The notes beneath the pieces are model-generated. The model worked only from the letters and a program-made list of their open reading frames with translations, made no database searches and was not told where the DNA came from. Both the position numbers and the translations under genes were made by a program. A DNA stretch of 43,764 nt from Rhodopirellula sp. (GTDB taxonomy: Bacteria > Planctomycetota > Planctomycetia > Pirellulales > Pirellulaceae), in NCBI GenBank assembly GCA_002701385.1, contig NZVD01000018.1, forward strand, positions 1 through 43,764, written 5' to 3'. This document shows, in pieces, positions 26,569 through 34,811 of this stretch. Each line of letters begins with the position of its first letter. Position 1 is the first letter of the stretch.

Positions 26569-29500
26569 ATGGAATTCCCAGTGAAAAGTTTTATTCACAA
26601 AGCTATTACATACGTTGCAGTTGTAATGTTGCTTACTTCAGTACCGCTCTTTGCACAAAATGCGTCAGTTAGTTCGACAGTACTGCCTGTCAAAAACACC
26701 GAAGCACCAGCATTAGCCAGTCGCCTTCAGTCGGTATTACAAGATTTCGGCATCAGTGCCCAAGTGACTGCTGACCGAACAACCAATTCGCTAATCGTAA
26801 ATGGCTCTTCCAACGCTCACAAGATTGCGGCGGACCTATTAAGAACACTTGACAAACCTATTGCGAAACAAGTTCCGCAACCGCAACAGGCTGGTTCGAA
26901 AGTGGTTGGGTATAGCGTGCCTTTAAACCAAATTGCAGATATTTCCCAAAAGATCCAGGCTGCGTTTGCCAATCAGCAGGAGGTTAAGGTTGTCCCCGAC
27001 GCTCGTACTGGGCAGATCGTTGTCATTGCTGGTGACACCGTGCACAGACAAATAACTCAGTACTTGGATACAATCAAACCGGCACCTCAAACTAATGTAC
27101 TGCCAGTCTCTAGTCCGACGAAACAAGCCGGCCACCAACTACTAAGTATTGACTCCAAGCAGTTCGAGGCTTCTGTACAGAGCATGTTTGGCGGAAACCT
27201 GAGGGTCACTACTAATCAAGATGGGAGTATTGCTAACATTGTTGTTCCGTCCCGAACCGGCAATGGTGCAGTACTTCAAGTTAACCGAGCCACAAATACA
27301 ATCAGTGTACAAGGCAATTCTGTCGCCCAACAAGCTTGGCTAAAGATTGCAACCCTGCTCGACACCCCAGCCACCGGAGAAGATGACCGCACCGGAATCG
27401 TGCCTGTCGAAAAGGCTAACCCCAATACCGTCAAACGTGCGGTGACATTGGTAGAAGACGCTGAAAAGGCGTCGAGCAATACTAATCGTGCGTTGCAAAA
27501 GTCGACCGAGCGAAAGGCATGGGGTGGTGATTTAGTAAGTTCCATCTTCAATCAAAACACTGTCGCTACTCAAGAGCCGGTCGGGGAGGAGCGCAAGCCT
27601 GCTGACGATGAGGAAATCGGCGAAACGCTACTGCAAATCGAACCAAGTGAGGCTGGATTACTAGGTCCTGTGCAGATCGAATTCGTCGAAGGGCTCGGGG
27701 TATTTATTATCAAAGGCCAACGGGACGACGTTGCGAGGGTCATTGAAATCATTGAGCAAATTGAACAGCGAACTAGTGAGACCCAGCCTTCGATACAAAT
27801 CCACCACTTAAGTCACGTCGACAGCAACGTAATTACCGAACTCATTGACGAATTGTACGATGATGTGTTTGGTTCGCGTAATAGTAGCGTCAGCATCACA
27901 GCCCTAGACAAACCTAATGCTTTATTGCTTATTGGACGCAACGAAAGCATGTCCGCCATCATGGACCTCATTACCAAACTAGACCAGCCCGTGAGGCCTG
28001 ATACCCAGTTCCAAATCTTCCCATTGCAACATATGTCAGCGTTGGATGCCGAACGACAAATCCGCTCGTTTTACACCAATCAGCCTGGTGGAGACGAAGA
28101 GCAACGTCCCGGCCTCGGTGTTCGCCCGCGAGTCATTGCGGATTATCGCACCAACAGCCTTATCGTTCACGCTGCCCCTAGAGATGTTTCTGAGATTGCA
28201 GCTCTTCTTGAACGGCTCGATATCGAAGAGTCTCCGGCAACCAACCAATTACGAGTATTCCGGCTCAAGAATGCACTTGCTGCTGACTTACAGCCAGTGC
28301 TACAGGAAGCCATGACTGGCATAGCTGCCGACCAAGGCGGTAATAACCAAGGCAGCACTGCCACGATTAGTCCTCAGTCATCGAAGTTAGAAATCCTGAC
28401 GATCAATTCTGACGGTGAAAGCAAAGTTGACTCCGGGATTCTGGCTGGTGCCACTGTGACTGCAGATGAGAATGTAAATGCTCTTGTTGTACGAGCTCCG
28501 GCAACCGCCATGCCGTTAATTCAAGAACTCATTAATCAACTTGACCAACTCCCTAACGCGGAAGCGCAGATTAAGGTTTTTCAGGTCGAAAATGGGGATG
28601 CTATCAATCTCACCCAATTACTACAGGAACTCTTTGGGTTGCAAGTTACTGCAGGCTCAAACGCCAGCAGCAACGCCTTCAATTCAGCCCTGAGATCCGG
28701 TGGTGGGGGAATCGGCGGAGGAGAGTCCTCACTGGTACCCCTTAGGTTCGCCGTTGACCAGCGAACCAACAGCGTAATCGCCTCCGGTTCAGAATCGGAT
28801 CTCGATATCGTAGAGCTTCTTTTGTTACGCCTTGATGAAGGCGACATCCAAACGCGACGCAGTGAAGTGATTCGCTTAAAAAATGCGGATGCTGCGTCGG
28901 TAGGTCAGACGCTTCAGAATTACGTCAATACTCAAAGACAACTCCTTACTCAATCCTTTAGTCAGCAGACCAGTATAGCCAATTACGAGATCGAGGAAAC
29001 GGAAGTGGTCGTAGCTTGGGATGTTGCTAGTAATTCTGTTATTATCTCAGCGCAACCCAAAACCTTTGACACACTCGCTGCTCTGGTCGAAGAATTGGAT
29101 TTTGAACCTGACATGGTGATGATACAAGTTATCATTGCGGAGGTTGAACTAAATGACGGCTTTGAGGCCGGGGTTGAACTTGGACTTCAGGATAGCCTAC
29201 TCTTCGATCGAGGAGCATCCACCAATGGTTTTGGTTGGCACGGTCAGGCCCTAGGGAATGACCCTGGAGCAACCGCCTCCCGTGAAAGTCTAGCGGGCCA
29301 AGTGATTTCAGGGTTTGGCATGGGGCGTAATAGTGCTGCACTAGGATACGGCGGATTAGCTGTGAGTGCGGCCAATGAGTCGATTCATATAATGATGAGG
29401 GCTCTACAGGACCGCGGCCGCCTACAAATCCTGAGCCGTCCGCAAATTATGACCTTGGATATGACTGAAGGATTCGTCCAAGTCGGCTCTGACATCCGTC

Positions 29501-30450
29501 AGATTACCGGTAGTCAGGCTAATCAGTTTGGAGGCATTACCAACACGTCGGAGCCGGTTTCCATTGGTTTACTGGTAAATGTTAGGCCAAGGGTCACGGT
29601 CGACGGTCGCATCGTCATGGTTGTCGGTGCCGAAAAGTCCGAATTAGGAGAAGCGATGTCCGGGACGGTAGTTGGTATAAATCCCGATGGACAGGCGGTA
29701 ATGGCCGCACCCATTAACAAAACGACCGCCGAGACAGTCGTTAGTGCACGCGATGGAGAAACTGTTGTCTTCGCGGGCCTGATTACCAAAGACAAAGCTG
29801 TCGCTAGACGCAGTGTACCATTGCTTGGAGACCTACCTGGCATAGGGGGACTATTCCGCTATGACACCGAAACCGAGAAACGCAAGGAACTTCTCATCAT
29901 CATGACTCCTCATATTGTCCGCGGAAAGGACGATGTTGACCGAATCAAGGAACTAGAAACCGAGCGTATGAGCTGGCTACTTTCAGATCTCACTGAGATC
30001 CACGGAGATGCAGGCTTTGATGCCGGTCGGGGCTTCTGGGGCGAGGCAGGCACCGTTATATACCCAGATGATGATCCATCTGGCTCACTTCTCGACCACG
30101 CCTTTCCAAGTACGATGTTGAAACCGGCATTAGGGCCTAATAATGGAACGCAGCTTCGCGGAAAACGAATTCACCAAGGAAGCGGTACACCACGAGCAAT
30201 GCAGGGTAGGCCATTCATTCCCCAGCACCATCAGGGCCCTGCTCCAACAGACGGTAGGCCAATGCCTGCCCAGACACTGCCAGTGCCGCAAGCTCCTACC
30301 AGCAATCAAAACCGCTATCTTCCTGTTAGCAACGTTGAACCAAGCCAGCGGATTTCGTACAATCCTCCAGCTCAGCAATGGGAGAATGGGCAGTTGAGAC
30401 GAATCCCCCCTCAAACCCCGGGGACTTATACAACCCCAGTCAGCCGCTGA
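26569..30450 (+). CDS. gspD: Giant secretin GspD with expanded N-domain array
   Basis: The ATG at 26569 gives a signal peptide (ITYVAVVMLLTSVPLFAQ) and about 1,293 aa, twice the usual 650. In-frame starts at 26554 (TTG) and 26581 (GTG) are possible. NolW/secretin_N-like modules begin near 33, 112, 189, 363, 410, 481, 560, 668 and 765. The C-terminal secretin barrel (about 845-1120) has the usual signatures: MVMIQVIIAEVELNDGFE, ILSRPQIMTLD, VSARDGETVVFAGLITKD and RRSVPLLGDLPGIGGLFR. A Pro/Gln-rich tail of about 150 residues follows. It forms the outer-membrane pore of the secretion system. No N0-type domain is evident at its N-terminus; the protein at 12478 has one. Confidence 0.94.
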   Translation: MEFPVKSFIHKAITYVAVVMLLTSVPLFAQNASVSSTVLPVKNTEAPALASRLQSVLQDFGISAQVTADRTTNSLIVNGSSNAHKIAADLLRTLDKPIAKQVPQPQQAGSKVVGYSVPLNQIADISQKIQAAFANQQEVKVVPDARTGQIVVIAGDTVHRQITQYLDTIKPAPQTNVLPVSSPTKQAGHQLLSIDSKQFEASVQSMFGGNLRVTTNQDGSIANIVVPSRTGNGAVLQVNRATNTISVQGNSVAQQAWLKIATLLDTPATGEDDRTGIVPVEKANPNTVKRAVTLVEDAEKASSNTNRALQKSTERKAWGGDLVSSIFNQNTVATQEPVGEERKPADDEEIGETLLQIEPSEAGLLGPVQIEFVEGLGVFIIKGQRDDVARVIEIIEQIEQRTSETQPSIQIHHLSHVDSNVITELIDELYDDVFGSRNSSVSITALDKPNALLLIGRNESMSAIMDLITKLDQPVRPDTQFQIFPLQHMSALDAERQIRSFYTNQPGGDEEQRPGLGVRPRVIADYRTNSLIVHAAPRDVSEIAALLERLDIEESPATNQLRVFRLKNALAADLQPVLQEAMTGIAADQGGNNQGSTATISPQSSKLEILTINSDGESKVDSGILAGATVTADENVNALVVRAPATAMPLIQELINQLDQLPNAEAQIKVFQVENGDAINLTQLLQELFGLQVTAGSNASSNAFNSALRSGGGGIGGGESSLVPLRFAVDQRTNSVIASGSESDLDIVELLLLRLDEGDIQTRRSEVIRLKNADAASVGQTLQNYVNTQRQLLTQSFSQQTSIANYEIEETEVVVAWDVASNSVIISAQPKTFDTLAALVEELDFEPDMVMIQVIIAEVELNDGFEAGVELGLQDSLLFDRGASTNGFGWHGQALGNDPGATASRESLAGQVISGFGMGRNSAALGYGGLAVSAANESIHIMMRALQDRGRLQILSRPQIMTLDMTEGFVQVGSDIRQITGSQANQFGGITNTSEPVSIGLLVNVRPRVTVDGRIVMVVGAEKSELGEAMSGTVVGINPDGQAVMAAPINKTTAETVVSARDGETVVFAGLITKDKAVARRSVPLLGDLPGIGGLFRYDTETEKRKELLIIMTPHIVRGKDDVDRIKELETERMSWLLSDLTEIHGDAGFDAGRGFWGEAGTVIYPDDDPSGSLLDHAFPSTMLKPALGPNNGTQLRGKRIHQGSGTPRAMQGRPFIPQHHQGPAPTDGRPMPAQTLPVPQAPTSNQNRYLPVSNVEPSQRISYNPPAQQWENGQLRRIPPQTPGTYTTPVSR

Positions 30451-30512
30451 GACCACTTATATGCTTCGCAGTGAAAATATATACACAACCATCAATAATT
30501 AGGTGCAAAAGC

Positions 30513-31421
30513 ATGACCCCCCCCTCCCATTTCAAACGTACCACCCCAGCATTTTCAGTACTTTTATTCCTTACGCTTTGTGGTTGCCAGAGCTTGTCCG
30601 AGTCCGCCAAATATATTGACGACTCGATGCCCTGGAACTCCAGGCAGGCTGAACAGCGTCGTCACGAACAAGCAGCTGCTAGAATTGTTGCAATCTGGTC
30701 ACACGATGTTCTCTCGACCCCCAAGCAAGGTCCCATTCAAGGTTTTGGCGGTAGAATGTACTTTTATAACCGCCGGCAGGAGGCGGTCAAAGTTGAAGGG
30801 CAGTTAATTGTTTATGCTTTCGACGATACCGGAAAAACGGTAACTGACCACACCAAAATGGCTCCGACTAGAAAGTATATCTTCCGAGCGGAGCAGCTCC
30901 AGTCACACCTTAGCGAATCTGAACTAGGCCCATCTTATAGTTTTTGGATTCCATGGCAAAAAATAGGTGGGCAAGAGCGGAAGATCAGCCTAGTTCCTGT
31001 TTTTATCCCCGAACAGGGTGAAGTAATCAACGGACTATTCAGCAAAGCGGTGTTACCCGGGAAAACGTCCACACCAGATGGAACTACCGAGCAGGACCAA
31101 CTAGTTAACGCTCCAAGCGAAAAGGCAATGCGAGTTGACACTTATACCCACCGAGACACAAATACTGCACACGGAGTTCGTAATACACAAACGATCGACC
31201 TATCGCCCAACCTTACTCGCCATATGACTACCGCTCCACCACAACGAGTTGCACCAACGAGCTATTCAAACAATGTGCCCGAAATGGCTACCAGTTATCC
31301 CACCAAGCAGTCCGCTAACGCTCCATACGTTTCATCTAGACGACCGACAGGGATTCAAATTAACACTAATCCGTCTGGGCTAAAGTCAATAAAGCTGGGG
31401 CCACCAAAACGCGACCAATAA
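30513..31421 (+). CDS. Lipoprotein of unknown function next to secretin
   Basis: The frame is open from 30378, inside the secretin gene, but the ATG at 30513 has AGGTG upstream and begins a lipoprotein signal with the lipobox segment LTLCGC (302 aa). About residues 55-185 form a globular part (VAIWSHDVLSTPKQGPIQGF, MYFYNRRQEAVKVEGQLIVY, YSFWIPWQKIGGQERKISLV) that looks beta-sandwich-like. The C-terminal third is a disordered-looking Thr/Asn/Pro-rich tail. It follows gspD by 62 bases and may be cotranscribed. A role as pilotin or channel accessory is inferred only from this position; no GspS/pilotin signature is seen. Related proteins appear to be planctomycete-specific, but I cannot confirm this. 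Confidence 0.72.
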   Translation: MTPPSHFKRTTPAFSVLLFLTLCGCQSLSESAKYIDDSMPWNSRQAEQRRHEQAAARIVAIWSHDVLSTPKQGPIQGFGGRMYFYNRRQEAVKVEGQLIVYAFDDTGKTVTDHTKMAPTRKYIFRAEQLQSHLSESELGPSYSFWIPWQKIGGQERKISLVPVFIPEQGEVINGLFSKAVLPGKTSTPDGTTEQDQLVNAPSEKAMRVDTYTHRDTNTAHGVRNTQTIDLSPNLTRHMTTAPPQRVAPTSYSNNVPEMATSYPTKQSANAPYVSSRRPTGIQINTNPSGLKSIKLGPPKRDQ

Positions 31422-31485
31422 GCCCTCTTTCGTTTAGAAACTTGATCGCACCGAACTTAGTGGGATTCCGTTTTAGAGATATCTG

Positions 31486-32094
31486 TTATTCAACAGCATT
31501 AACGCTAAGGTTATTTGTGACTTTATTGATACCTGGTTCTAACAATACCAATCGGGCTACCAGGTTCTTCTCACGTTCGGATATAACCTGGCCGGTAAGG
31601 GTGGCTACACCTTCAGTTAAATCAACGGCCACTTTATTATAGCGAGACAGACCAGGAAGCTTGGTGAGTCGAGTTTCAGCTTGCCGCTGTACGTTGATCG
31701 GTATAGTAGGTACGATTTTGAATTTGACTACGAAAGGGAATCGCAGATTGGCCCCTGGTTGCTGTTGTTGCTGCCCCCCAAACATGCCGCCCATCATTCC
31801 GCGACCCATGCCTCCAAAGCCGCCCATTCCTCCGAAGCCGCCCATTCCTCCGAAGCCACCCATGCTTACGCCGCCCATAATAGCTTGGTTTGAGGTCGCA
31901 CGAGGGTCCCCACCGATCCCACCACCACCGACAAAACCTTGATTTGAAGTTTGGCTGGAAATTTGGCCGGTGGATGAAACCTGACCGCTCTCTGAATTTT
32001 GACCGTTTTGGCCAATAGCTTGCTGAGCTTTAACCATCATTGGCGAAAGTAGAAAGGTTAACATGGCAACTATTGTGATTTTGGATCGTAACAT
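31486..32094 (-). CDS. Exported BON-domain protein with Gly-Phe-Met repeats
   Basis: A 202-aa protein is read from the ATG at 32094, which gives a standard signal peptide (MLRSKITIVAMLTFLLSPMMVKA). The frame is open to 32121. The mature protein begins with a Gln/Ser/Asn-rich stretch, then a Gly-rich part with the repeated hexapeptide GGFGGM, and ends with a BON-type domain (about 125-202). In that domain RLTKLPGLSRYNKVAVDLTE and VATLTGQVISEREKNLVARLV match the family pattern and KVTNNLSV is its usual end. BON domains bind membranes or envelope components. It faces the lipoprotein gene convergently (64-base gap). Confidence 0.82.
   Translation of the reverse strand: MLRSKITIVAMLTFLLSPMMVKAQQAIGQNGQNSESGQVSSTGQISSQTSNQGFVGGGGIGGDPRATSNQAIMGGVSMGGFGGMGGFGGMGGFGGMGRGMMGGMFGGQQQQQPGANLRFPFVVKFKIVPTIPINVQRQAETRLTKLPGLSRYNKVAVDLTEGVATLTGQVISEREKNLVARLVLLEPGINKVTNNLSVNAVE
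31811..31864. repeat. Three tandem 18-bp units inside the BON gene
   Basis: Units at 31811-31828, 31829-31846 and 31847-31864 differ at one to three positions (for example CCTCCGAAGCCGCCCATT). On the minus strand they encode GGFGGM repeats. Being in frame and a multiple of three, the array can expand or contract without breaking the gene. Confidence 0.9.
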
Positions 32095-32392
32095 ATGGGT
32101 AACATCTCTTAAATGAAACAATAATTACTGATAGATTGGTGGATTGAGCCCATTTAAAGCTTCGGCCTTGTCAAACCAAACCATTTAGTCCCAATTACCG
32201 TCTTAATCGATTATACCCACAGTAACAACACGCAATTCAATATAAACCCAATAGTCCAACAAGCCTCGCCAATCACTACAGCTTAACACCCACTGTTCTT
32301 GATAATTTTTCGCGTTAAACGAAACTTATAGGGCAATCTAGGGTTTAAGTAATACCCCTTCTTTATTCCTTCACGTTAGGTGAACTGGTTAG

Positions 32393-34225
32393 ATGTACCT
32401 TAAATTAAGAAATCCAATTTTTGTATTAGCCCTCTTCTTTTTGCTTGCTGGTCGTCCTGCGGTTGCTGAGCGTCCAACAGCCCCAAATCTTTTACCTTAC
32501 AATACAGTCGTCTATTTACGAATCAACGACTTTCCGTCTTTAGGTGATGATTTCCAACGTACATCACTTGGGCGAATTCGAAATGATGTCTCCGTCGCTC
32601 CACTTGTGGATCGACTATACAACGAATTCATAAACGCATTCCCGCAAATCGAAGATGAACTCGGCGTCTCTGTCGAAGACCTGCTGGAATTGCCGACTGG
32701 TGAAGTTGCTATCAGTCTTGCTGTCACAGATACTGGCCGCCCAATGTTTGCTTTCATTGCTGATGTGGGTGAAAACGTTACGACAGCTACGACTCTGCTT
32801 GAGCGTGCTGAATTCGAGCACATCAATAACGCCGGTGACCTGTCTCAAGAATTAATCGGTGATACTGAAGTCACTTTATTTGCCAATCCCGGCGACGACG
32901 ATGACGTCTACTCCTTCATCAAAGAAGAGACTGTTGTGCTCTGCAGCAGCGAATTGATGGCGACTCATCTAATCAGTGTTTGGGAAGGCACGGCCACAGA
33001 TGCGGACCGCACGTTAGCCGACAATCGTAAATTCACCGACATTATGCGTAATAGTACGGGCGCTGATGATTATCAACCACAGATTAGCTTTTTTGCCGAT
33101 CCTCTGACGCTAATCAAATCAACCACTCAAAACAACTTTCAGGCACAAGCAGCACTTGCCCTGCTACCGACTCTGGGCGTGGACGGCTTCAAAGCGGTCG
33201 GTGGATCCATCATTGTAGCGCCCCCGGGATTCGACACGATGGCTCACTTCCATCTATCACTCGGCAGCCCACGGCGAGGCGTAATGAATCTGCTCACATT
33301 CGGCGAAGGCGATATGACACCAGAAGAATGGGTCAGCAATGACGTCATGAACTACAACACGATTTACTGGGATCTGGAACAATCCTACGCAGAACTTACG
33401 AAGGTAGTGGATTCCATTCTAGGGTCAGGCTATTTTGAGAACATGGTTGAAGAGAATGTCAACACACCTGCTGGAATCAGCCTTCAGGATGATGTAATTG
33501 CTCATTTTGGCGGGCGACTGACCATGATTCAACAGGTTGTTGACGCCGAAAAGCTTAACGGCAACGCGTTGGGAATTGGTATTAAGCTCAAAGACACTGA
33601 CAAATTCGCAGAGTTTATTGACGAATTTATCGCGGCAAAGGCGCCCTTTATCACAAAGCAGTCTCATAACGGCGTAACCTACTATCAGCCTCCGCAAGGC
33701 GGTCCTCGCGCTGCCGCCAATGGAAATCAGCAAAACTCTGCTCCACCTCAGGTTCAGGCGGCACAGCAAAATTTCCGTGCAAATTTCCGACGTCCTTCCC
33801 CTACCTTCGCGATTGTCGGGGACACACTCGTCTTAGCCGATTCCGACTTGATTATCTTTAACGCGATTGACACTATGCAAGGTCAGGGAGACCGTCTATC
33901 GGATGCAGATGACTTCAAACTAATTGCGGATGCAGTTAAAAGCCAAACGGGGGAGACACAACCGTCGGCATTGAGCTTCAATCGTCCTGAACAGGGGCTT
34001 AAGTTCATCTATGACTTGGCTTTAGGCGAGCAGGCACAATCCGCTTTGCAGCGAGGGGCGGAAAATAACGACTTCCTACGCACACTAAACTCTGCATTCC
34101 TGGATCATCCGTTGCCACCGTTTGAGGAAATTTCAAAGTACATGGCTCCAGCCGGAGGCGTACTGTTCAATCGACCAACAGGTTTGCATTATCTTTCGTT
34201 CTCAATGAACCCCGAGAATCAATAG
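32393..34225 (+). CDS. Exported protein of unknown function (DUF3352-like)
   Basis: The 610-aa protein starts after AGGTGA with a signal peptide (IFVLALFFLLAGRPAVAE). The layout resembles the DUF3352-type secreted proteins of planctomycetes. It has an opening PNLLPYNTVVYLRINDFPSL, a repeated alpha/beta pattern with FAFIADVGENVTTATTLLER, a later AISLAV/LGIGIKLKDTDKFAEFID element, a Gln/Asn/Ala-rich insertion near 440-465, and then a segment FAIVGDTLVLADSDLIIF. Function is unknown. It has its own terminator at 34246 and no close partner, so it is probably monocistronic. Position beside the secretion locus allows the guess that it is a substrate or accessory protein. Confidence 0.78.
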   Translation: MYLKLRNPIFVLALFFLLAGRPAVAERPTAPNLLPYNTVVYLRINDFPSLGDDFQRTSLGRIRNDVSVAPLVDRLYNEFINAFPQIEDELGVSVEDLLELPTGEVAISLAVTDTGRPMFAFIADVGENVTTATTLLERAEFEHINNAGDLSQELIGDTEVTLFANPGDDDDVYSFIKEETVVLCSSELMATHLISVWEGTATDADRTLADNRKFTDIMRNSTGADDYQPQISFFADPLTLIKSTTQNNFQAQAALALLPTLGVDGFKAVGGSIIVAPPGFDTMAHFHLSLGSPRRGVMNLLTFGEGDMTPEEWVSNDVMNYNTIYWDLEQSYAELTKVVDSILGSGYFENMVEENVNTPAGISLQDDVIAHFGGRLTMIQQVVDAEKLNGNALGIGIKLKDTDKFAEFIDEFIAAKAPFITKQSHNGVTYYQPPQGGPRAAANGNQQNSAPPQVQAAQQNFRANFRRPSPTFAIVGDTLVLADSDLIIFNAIDTMQGQGDRLSDADDFKLIADAVKSQTGETQPSALSFNRPEQGLKFIYDLALGEQAQSALQRGAENNDFLRTLNSAFLDHPLPPFEEISKYMAPAGGVLFNRPTGLHYLSFSMNPENQ

Positions 34226-34245
34226 AGTTTGCCTAACTTACAAAG

Positions 34246-34290
34246 AAACACGTCGTTCGGTGTCCTGGCATCCGATTGACGTGTTTTTTT
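34246..34290 (+). terminator. Intrinsic terminator after the exported protein gene
   Basis: A nine-bp outer stem (AAACACGTC at 34246-34254 with GACGTGTTT at 34278-34286) encloses a smaller imperfect hairpin (TCGGTG with CATCCGA) and runs into seven T residues. It lies 20 bases after the stop at 34225. Confidence 0.88.
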
Positions 34291-34364
34291 ATGAAGGCCG
34301 ATAGTTGCCTCGCAACGCTCACATGCTAAAGTTTTAATGTAAGTGAAGCACTTGAGCTCGCGCC

Positions 34365-34775
34365 ATGAAAATACAGCATCGGAGTACCCGGACATTGGAT
34401 GACACCACTCGCCAAACCGTCCTAATCGTTGACGACGACCCGGACATTCTGGACTCTGTCAGTTTTGCGTTAGAGCAAGCCGGCTATAGCGTGCTCACTG
34501 CAAATAACGGTGAAGATGGCTTGCGTCTTGCAAAACAGCACCAACCAAGTCTGGCAATCCTCGACATGATGATGCCCAAACGCAGTGGCTTCCTCGTTAT
34601 CGAAGCTCTACGTGAAGAATACTCAGAACCTATCCATCTCATCATGATGACCGCCAATCAAGGCAACCGCCACCAATCCTATGCGGAGTTGCTTGGTGTC
34701 GCGGACTATATCCACAAACCGGTTGCAATCAACACACTTGTTGAACGTGTGAACGAATTATTGTCTCAGAATTAA
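34365..34775 (+). CDS. Single-domain response regulator (CheY-like receiver)
   Basis: The 136-aa protein is a receiver domain alone, after about 17 extra N-terminal residues. The acidic pocket is at D23-D25 (LIVDDDPDIL), the phosphoacceptor is D67 (LAILDMMMP), the switch residue is T96 (MMTANQG) and the conserved lysine is K118 (IHKPV). All catalytic positions are present, so it should be phosphorylated by a histidine kinase. There is no output domain and no kinase in view. It lies 36 bases before hemQ and could be in the same transcript, but a link to haem synthesis is speculative. Confidence 0.94.
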   Translation: MKIQHRSTRTLDDTTRQTVLIVDDDPDILDSVSFALEQAGYSVLTANNGEDGLRLAKQHQPSLAILDMMMPKRSGFLVIEALREEYSEPIHLIMMTANQGNRHQSYAELLGVADYIHKPVAINTLVERVNELLSQN

Positions 34776-34811
34776 GCCTTCTGCATTCTACATCCCGGAG
34801 CCTAACGCACC

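Noticed and set aside
30378-30512. Upstream extension of the lipoprotein gene overlapping the end of gspD
   Set aside because: The inner ATG at 30513 has a ribosome site and starts a lipoprotein signal; the extension would block it.
32122-32392. Possible RNA gene or promoter in the 271-base gap between divergent genes
   Set aside because: Only AT-rich sequence and short imperfect repeats are visible; no promoter pair with acceptable spacing and no RNA motif could be supported.
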